Part shown: piece by piece, positions 61,365 through 64,000 of the stretch
How positions within the stretch are numbered: position 1 is the stretch's first letter
Layout: every line of letters starts with the position of its first letter
Source of the DNA: Verrucomicrobiota bacterium
Lineage (GTDB): Bacteria > Verrucomicrobiota > Verrucomicrobiia > Methylacidiphilales > UBA1321
Assembly: GCA_013286145.1 (NCBI GenBank)
Contig: JABDGH010000002.1
Location: forward strand, 46,728-110,727
Reading direction: 5' to 3'
Length of the DNA: 64,000 nucleotides
Made by a program: the position numbers and the translations under genes
Notes under the pieces: model-generated
The model's input: only the letters and a program-made list of their open reading frames with translations
Told to the model about the DNA's origin: nothing
The model's database searches: none

Positions 61365-61522
61365 AAGTTTGACGGAATTACGGAATTACCAAATTAAACC
61401 AAATTAACGGAATTTTTTTAGGAATGAAGATTGGGTTGGGGGTTGGGAAGCAAAACGGAATTACCAAATTAAACGGAATTAATGGAATTTTTTTGGGTGG
61501 GATTAATAAGATTAAGATGATT
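61365..61522 (+). repeat. AT-rich polar repeat, copy H
   Basis: Between nuoD and nuoC, antisense to them. Reads GAAGTTTGACGGAATTACGG, CCAAATTAAACC, GGAATGAAGATTGGGTTGGG, then another CCAAATTAAACGGAATTAATGG and GGATTAATAAGATTAAGATG. It shows the GAAGATTGGG variant also present in copy I. Confidence 0.92.
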
Positions 61523-62128
61523 TCAGAGGTCGGCGGGTTTGGCGCGGGGTTCGCGGGTCGTGGTGAGTGCTTCGCCAATGAGAGGTTGGGCAATCTCGGG
61601 TGCGGCGACGAAGGGGCCGCCTTCGAGTGGCGCGGGACGGCTGAAAGCTTCGCCCGGCATGTCGCTGGAGAGGCCTTCGAGAGGGAAATCCTTACGGAGA
61701 GGATAGTAGGGGTAGCCGTCCCACATCAGAATGCGGCGCAGATCGGGATGGCCGTTGAACTTGAGTCCCATCATGTCGAAAACCTCTCGTTCATGCCAAT
61801 CCGCGCCTTGATAGACCGGCACCAGCGAATCGACAGTCGTATCGTCTTCGCTGACCTTGATTTTGACGCGCAGGTGTTCCTGGTTATTAGCACCGCCCAA
61901 GGTGCTAAATTCGTAAACGACCTCGTAACGGGGTTCATCGCCGAAATAATCGACGCTCGAAATATCGACGAGAAAATTGTAGCCGAGCGTATTCTTGATG
62001 TAATCGGCTGCGGGGCGAATTTGGTCGCGATCGACTTCAATCGTCCACTCGCCGCGAAATTCCTTCGCCTGGCCGACTTTGCCGGGAAATTGCTTTTGCA
62101 GGGATGCGATGGTGTCTTGAGCGGACAT
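61523..62128 (-). CDS. nuoC: NADH-quinone oxidoreductase subunit C
   Basis: The 201-residue NuoC has YNFLVDISSVDYFGDEPRYEVVYEFSTL, the typical strand-rich start, and ADWHEREVFDMMGLKFNGHPDLRRILMWDGYPYYPLRKDFPL, the conserved C-terminal motif. A Pro-rich extension of about 50 residues after it is longer than in the E. coli fusion. Confidence 0.96.
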   Translation of the reverse strand: MSAQDTIASLQKQFPGKVGQAKEFRGEWTIEVDRDQIRPAADYIKNTLGYNFLVDISSVDYFGDEPRYEVVYEFSTLGGANNQEHLRVKIKVSEDDTTVDSLVPVYQGADWHEREVFDMMGLKFNGHPDLRRILMWDGYPYYPLRKDFPLEGLSSDMPGEAFSRPAPLEGGPFVAAPEIAQPLIGEALTTTREPRAKPADL

Positions 62129-62133
62129 ACAGA

Positions 62134-62271
62134 ATTTACGGTAGGGAATTTACGGAATTACTAAATTAAACGGAATTTTTTTAAGGAATGAAGATTGGGT
62201 TGGGAAGTAAAACGGAATTAACGGAATTTTTTGGATGGGATTAATAGGATTCGGGGAGCGCTTTGATGATT
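62134..62271 (+). repeat. AT-rich polar repeat, copy I
   Basis: Between nuoB and nuoC. Reads TTTACGGTAGGGAATTTACGG, CTAAATTAAACGGAA, GGAATGAAGATTGGGTTGGG, CGGAATTAACGG and GGATGGGATTAATAGGATT. It is the most altered of the copies between nuo genes but is in the same orientation. Confidence 0.88.
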
Positions 62272-62826
62272 TCAGAATTTTGCGACTTCGGCTTGGCTCA
62301 TGCGGCCCGCAGGCATTTTGGGCAATTGTTTCTGGGCCATGGTCGAGCCTTCGGTCATGATTTTATTTTGGAGACGCATCAGTCCTTCGAGCAGAGCTTC
62401 GGGACGAGGCGGGCAGCCGGAGATGTAAACATCCACGGGCAGGATTTGATCGACGCCCTGGAGCACGGCGTAACTGCGATACATGCCGCCAGTGGAGGCG
62501 CAGGCGCCCATGGCAATGACCCACTTGGGATCGGGCATCTGGTCGTAGATGCGCTTGGTGGCGAGAGCCATCTTGTAGGTGACCGTGCCGGCGACGATGA
62601 GCAGATCGCTTTGACGTGGAGAGAAGCGCATGACTTCGGCTCCAAAGCGGGCGATGTCGAATCGCGCGCAGGAGGCGGCCATGAGTTCAATCGCACAGCA
62701 GGCCAGGCCCATGGGCATGGGCCAGAGTGAGTTTTTTCGCATCCAGTTGATGGAGGCATCGAGCGTGGTTAGGACGATGTTGCCTTCAACCTTTGAATTA
62801 TAAGAGAGGTCTTTTCCGTGGACCAT
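62272..62826 (-). CDS. nuoB: NADH-quinone oxidoreductase subunit B
   Basis: NuoB holds the N2 [4Fe-4S] cluster, the last before quinone. From ATG 62826 ([15 protein letters not shown]...) it has 184 residues; the track's TTG start at 62862 is less likely. Motifs are [18 protein letters not shown] (two adjacent Cys), [35 protein letters not shown] and [19 protein letters not shown]. It is the first complex I gene here. The usual upstream partner nuoA is not present; the next gene upstream is on the other strand. Confidence 0.97.
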   Translation of the reverse strand: MVHGKDLSYNSKVEGNIVLTTLDASINWMRKNSLWPMPMGLACCAIELMAASCARFDIARFGAEVMRFSPRQSDLLIVAGTVTYKMALATKRIYDQMPDPKWVIAMGACASTGGMYRSYAVLQGVDQILPVDVYISGCPPRPEALLEGLMRLQNKIMTEGSTMAQKQLPKMPAGRMSQAEVAKF

Positions 62827-62922
62827 ATTGGGAAAACATAGAGTGCGCTCGTGGAGCGGCAAGGGAATTATTAAAAATTTAACGGTGGTGGGGATGGCAG
62901 TCCCTGGCGTCCGGTTTTATTT

Positions 62923-62946
62923 GGGACGCGAAGGGACTCGCGTCCC
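62923..62946. promoter_or_regulatory. 9-bp hairpin in the nuoB leader / divergent promoter region
   Basis: GGGACGCGA and TCGCGTCCC form a perfect 9-bp stem with a 6-base loop (AGGGAC). The surroundings repeat the motif (GGCAGTCCCTGGCGTCC and CGCGTCCCTACC). It lies in the 165-base gap between nuoB and the divergent gene at 62992; it may be a regulatory hairpin or a dispersed repeat. Confidence 0.55.
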
Positions 62947-62991
62947 TACCTTGCAGACTTGATGACTAATAAAGGTTGAGTAAAGTGCGGC

Positions 62992-63366
62992 ATGGTTAAA
63001 AAGGGCTTTGTCGCTGTCTTCGAAAAGGCGCTCGACCGTGCGCACATCTCGGAATGTGTCGCCTCATGGCTGGATCGTTTCGAGAAGGTCGAGCAGGTGG
63101 TTCCTCACATGGAGGGTACGCTGGAGGTGAGGGAGCCGAGCGAAATCATGTGGGAACCCACCATGCAATTCCGGGTGATCAACGGCGAACAATTTGCGTG
63201 GGTCTATGTGTCGCTGGACAAACTGGCGATGGAGACGACCGGCTTTCAGGACGCGGAGATTTCTTTCTGCCTCGAGATATTGCTGGAACTGCCCGGCGTC
63301 GCCGAGGTGGTTGATGAGAAAAACCAGAAGCGGCTCGAACAGCTTGAGAAGGCGGGGATTATTTAG
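62992..63366 (+). CDS. hypothetical protein divergent to nuoB
   Basis: The 124-residue soluble, acidic protein reads MVKKGFVAVFEKALDRAHISECVASWLDRFEKVEQVV, then EIMWEPTMQFRVINGEQFAWVYVSLDKLAM and ISFCLEILLELPGVAEVVDEKNQKRLEQLEKAGII. It lacks a signal peptide. I recognise no domain; the mix of strands and helices suggests a small alpha/beta fold. No role is assigned. Confidence 0.65.
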   Translation: MVKKGFVAVFEKALDRAHISECVASWLDRFEKVEQVVPHMEGTLEVREPSEIMWEPTMQFRVINGEQFAWVYVSLDKLAMETTGFQDAEISFCLEILLELPGVAEVVDEKNQKRLEQLEKAGII

Positions 63367-63370
63367 GCTG

Positions 63371-63402
63371 AATTTTTGACGGAATTAACGGAATTTTTTT
63401 TC
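63371..63402 (+). repeat. AT-rich polar repeat, copy J (short)
   Basis: AATTTTTGACGGAATTAACGGAATTTTTTTT just after the stop of the gene at 62992, in the usual + orientation. It is the rightmost copy I see. Confidence 0.8.
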
Positions 63403-63415
63403 ACTTTACTCTGCC

Positions 63416-63517
63416 GTCATCCTGAGCTTGTCGAAGGATCAGCTCCCGGTAAGCATTCATTTATAGAGTGAAGTGAACACTCTCTGGAGGCTGATCCTTC
63501 GACAAGCTCAGGATGAC
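63416..63517. repeat. 102-bp inverted-repeat element (GTCATCCTGAGC variant)
   Basis: The ends GTCATCCTGAGCTTGTCGAAGG and CCTTCGACAAGCTCAGGATGAC are inverted copies around a shorter interior (AGCTCCCGGTAAGC...GGAGGCT). It is the CTGAGC variant of the GTCATCCCGAGC family and lies 11 bases beyond the aroC stop, where it may act as a terminator. Confidence 0.9.
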
Positions 63518-63528
63518 GGGCTTGAAAA

Positions 63529-64000
63529 TTAACTCGCGCCTATCGCCCTCTGCCTGAGGAAATGATCGACGAGGACGAGGCGGGTCATGGCTTCGACCAT
63601 CGGGACGGCGCGGGGGAGGACGCACGGGTCATGGCGGCCGCGGGCCTTGAGTTCGGCGGCTTCGCCGGTGATGGAGACGGTCTGCTGCGCCTGGGCGATG
63701 GTGGCGGTGGGCTTGAAGGCGATGCGGAACACGATGTCTTCGCCGTTGGAGATGCCGCCCTGGACGCCGCCACTGCGATTGGTGAGGGTGCGGACGCGGT
63801 CGCCTTCCTTGACGAAGGCGTCGTTATGCTCGGAACCTTTGAGGAGCGTGCCCGAGAAGCCGGAACCGATCTCGAAGCCCTTGGTGGCGGGGAGGCTCAT
63901 CATGGCCTTGGCGAGATCGGCTTCGAGTTTGTCAAAGACAGGTTCGCCGAGGCCAACCGGCGCGTTGCGCACGATGCAAGTGACGATTCCGCCGATGGAA
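63529..64000 (-). CDS. aroC: chorismate synthase (partial, 5' end off the right edge)
   Basis: AroC converts EPSP to chorismate, the last step of the shikimate pathway, using reduced FMN. The visible 157 codons are the C-terminal part. Reading back past the track start gives [89 protein letters not shown] and [27 protein letters not shown] complete the C-terminal domain. The gene is intact at its stop; its start lies beyond base 64000. Confidence 0.96.
   Translation of the reverse strand, partial: SIGGIVTCIVRNAPVGLGEPVFDKLEADLAKAMMSLPATKGFEIGSGFSGTLLKGSEHNDAFVKEGDRVRTLTNRSGGVQGGISNGEDIVFRIAFKPTATIAQAQQTVSITGEAAELKARGRHDPCVLPRAVPMVEAMTRLVLVDHFLRQRAIGAS

Noticed and set aside
60170-61372. 400-residue plus-strand ORF opposite nuoD
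   Set aside because: Antisense shadow of nuoD, with no recognisable domain or ribosome binding site.
62863-62991. A short nuoA between nuoB and the divergent gene
   Set aside because: The gap is only about 130-165 bases and has no membrane-protein reading frame on the minus strand.
43242-63402. AT-rich repeats as a CRISPR array or transposon copies with inverted ends
   Set aside because: The copies are dispersed, have no uniform spacers and no inverted termini, and contain no ORF.

Overview
The window looks like a chromosomal segment of a Gram-negative-type bacterium, most likely of the PVC group and probably Verrucomicrobiota. This rests on the mix of gene types: stand-alone prepilin-like proteins with the TLVELLVVI leader, TPR/membrane fusion proteins, a pyruvate phosphate dikinase, a TolQ/TolR pair, many small lipoproteins, and complex I genes interspersed with envelope genes. 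There is no rRNA and no phage or IS transposase gene. One tRNA (Pro, TGG) is present. The taxon is an inference; a 16S or marker-gene search would settle it.

Layout. 1-9 kb: a truncated PAS/histidine kinase (absent from the ORF track because it runs off the left edge), a PpiD-like periplasmic chaperone, TolQ/TolR-type proton channel subunits, a GT2 + GT39-like glycosyltransferase pair, and queA. 9-16 kb: a minus-strand molybdenum hydroxylase cluster (MocA-like, Tat-exported [2Fe-2S] subunit, Moco subunit, FAD subunit with extra cysteines, a small Cys-rich protein), with XdhC and an Rrf2 regulator nearby. 16-17.7 kb: an AlbA_2 (Schlafen-type) gene bracketed by near-identical direct repeats, next to tRNA-Pro. 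17.7-31.5 kb: two TPR proteins, an RlmI-like methyltransferase, a primary-type sigma factor overlapping apt, ppdK with a Lys-rich tail, and a divergent AraC/PhyH pair. 31.5-42 kb: glgC, a BrnT/BrnA-like pair, two prepilins, priA, an HExxH membrane protein, argS and an orphan modA. 42-52.7 kb: glutathione peroxidase, transketolase, an SDR, an SMP-30 protein, a cellulase-like TIM barrel, an MGDG-synthase-like glycosyltransferase, an FHA protein and rsmI. 52.9-62.9 kb: a minus-strand complex I cluster, nuoB-C-D-[four BamE-like genes]-E-[membrane protein]-F-[lipoprotein]-G-H. The right edge has a hypothetical gene and the 3' part of aroC.

The two most unusual signals are both in the second half. 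First, four small BamE/SmpA-like proteins sit between nuoD and nuoE, each overlapping its neighbour by about 4 nt, so they look translationally coupled to complex I expression. Second, an AT-rich intergenic repeat (core TTTTTGACGGAATTACGG...) occurs at about ten loci between 43.2 and 63.4 kb, always in the same orientation on the + strand whatever the direction of the flanking genes, and I see no copy in the first 43 kb. At two gene 3' ends the repeat supplies the last codons and the stop. A separate family of inverted-repeat elements (ends GTCATCCCGAGCTTGTCGAGGGATCAG) is scattered across the window and creates spurious N-terminal extensions in several predicted ORFs.

Functionally this is mostly housekeeping (tRNA modification, translation, replication restart, central carbon metabolism, respiration) interleaved with envelope biogenesis. 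The molybdenum hydroxylase cluster and orphan ModA share a need for molybdenum, although they lie 27 kb apart.
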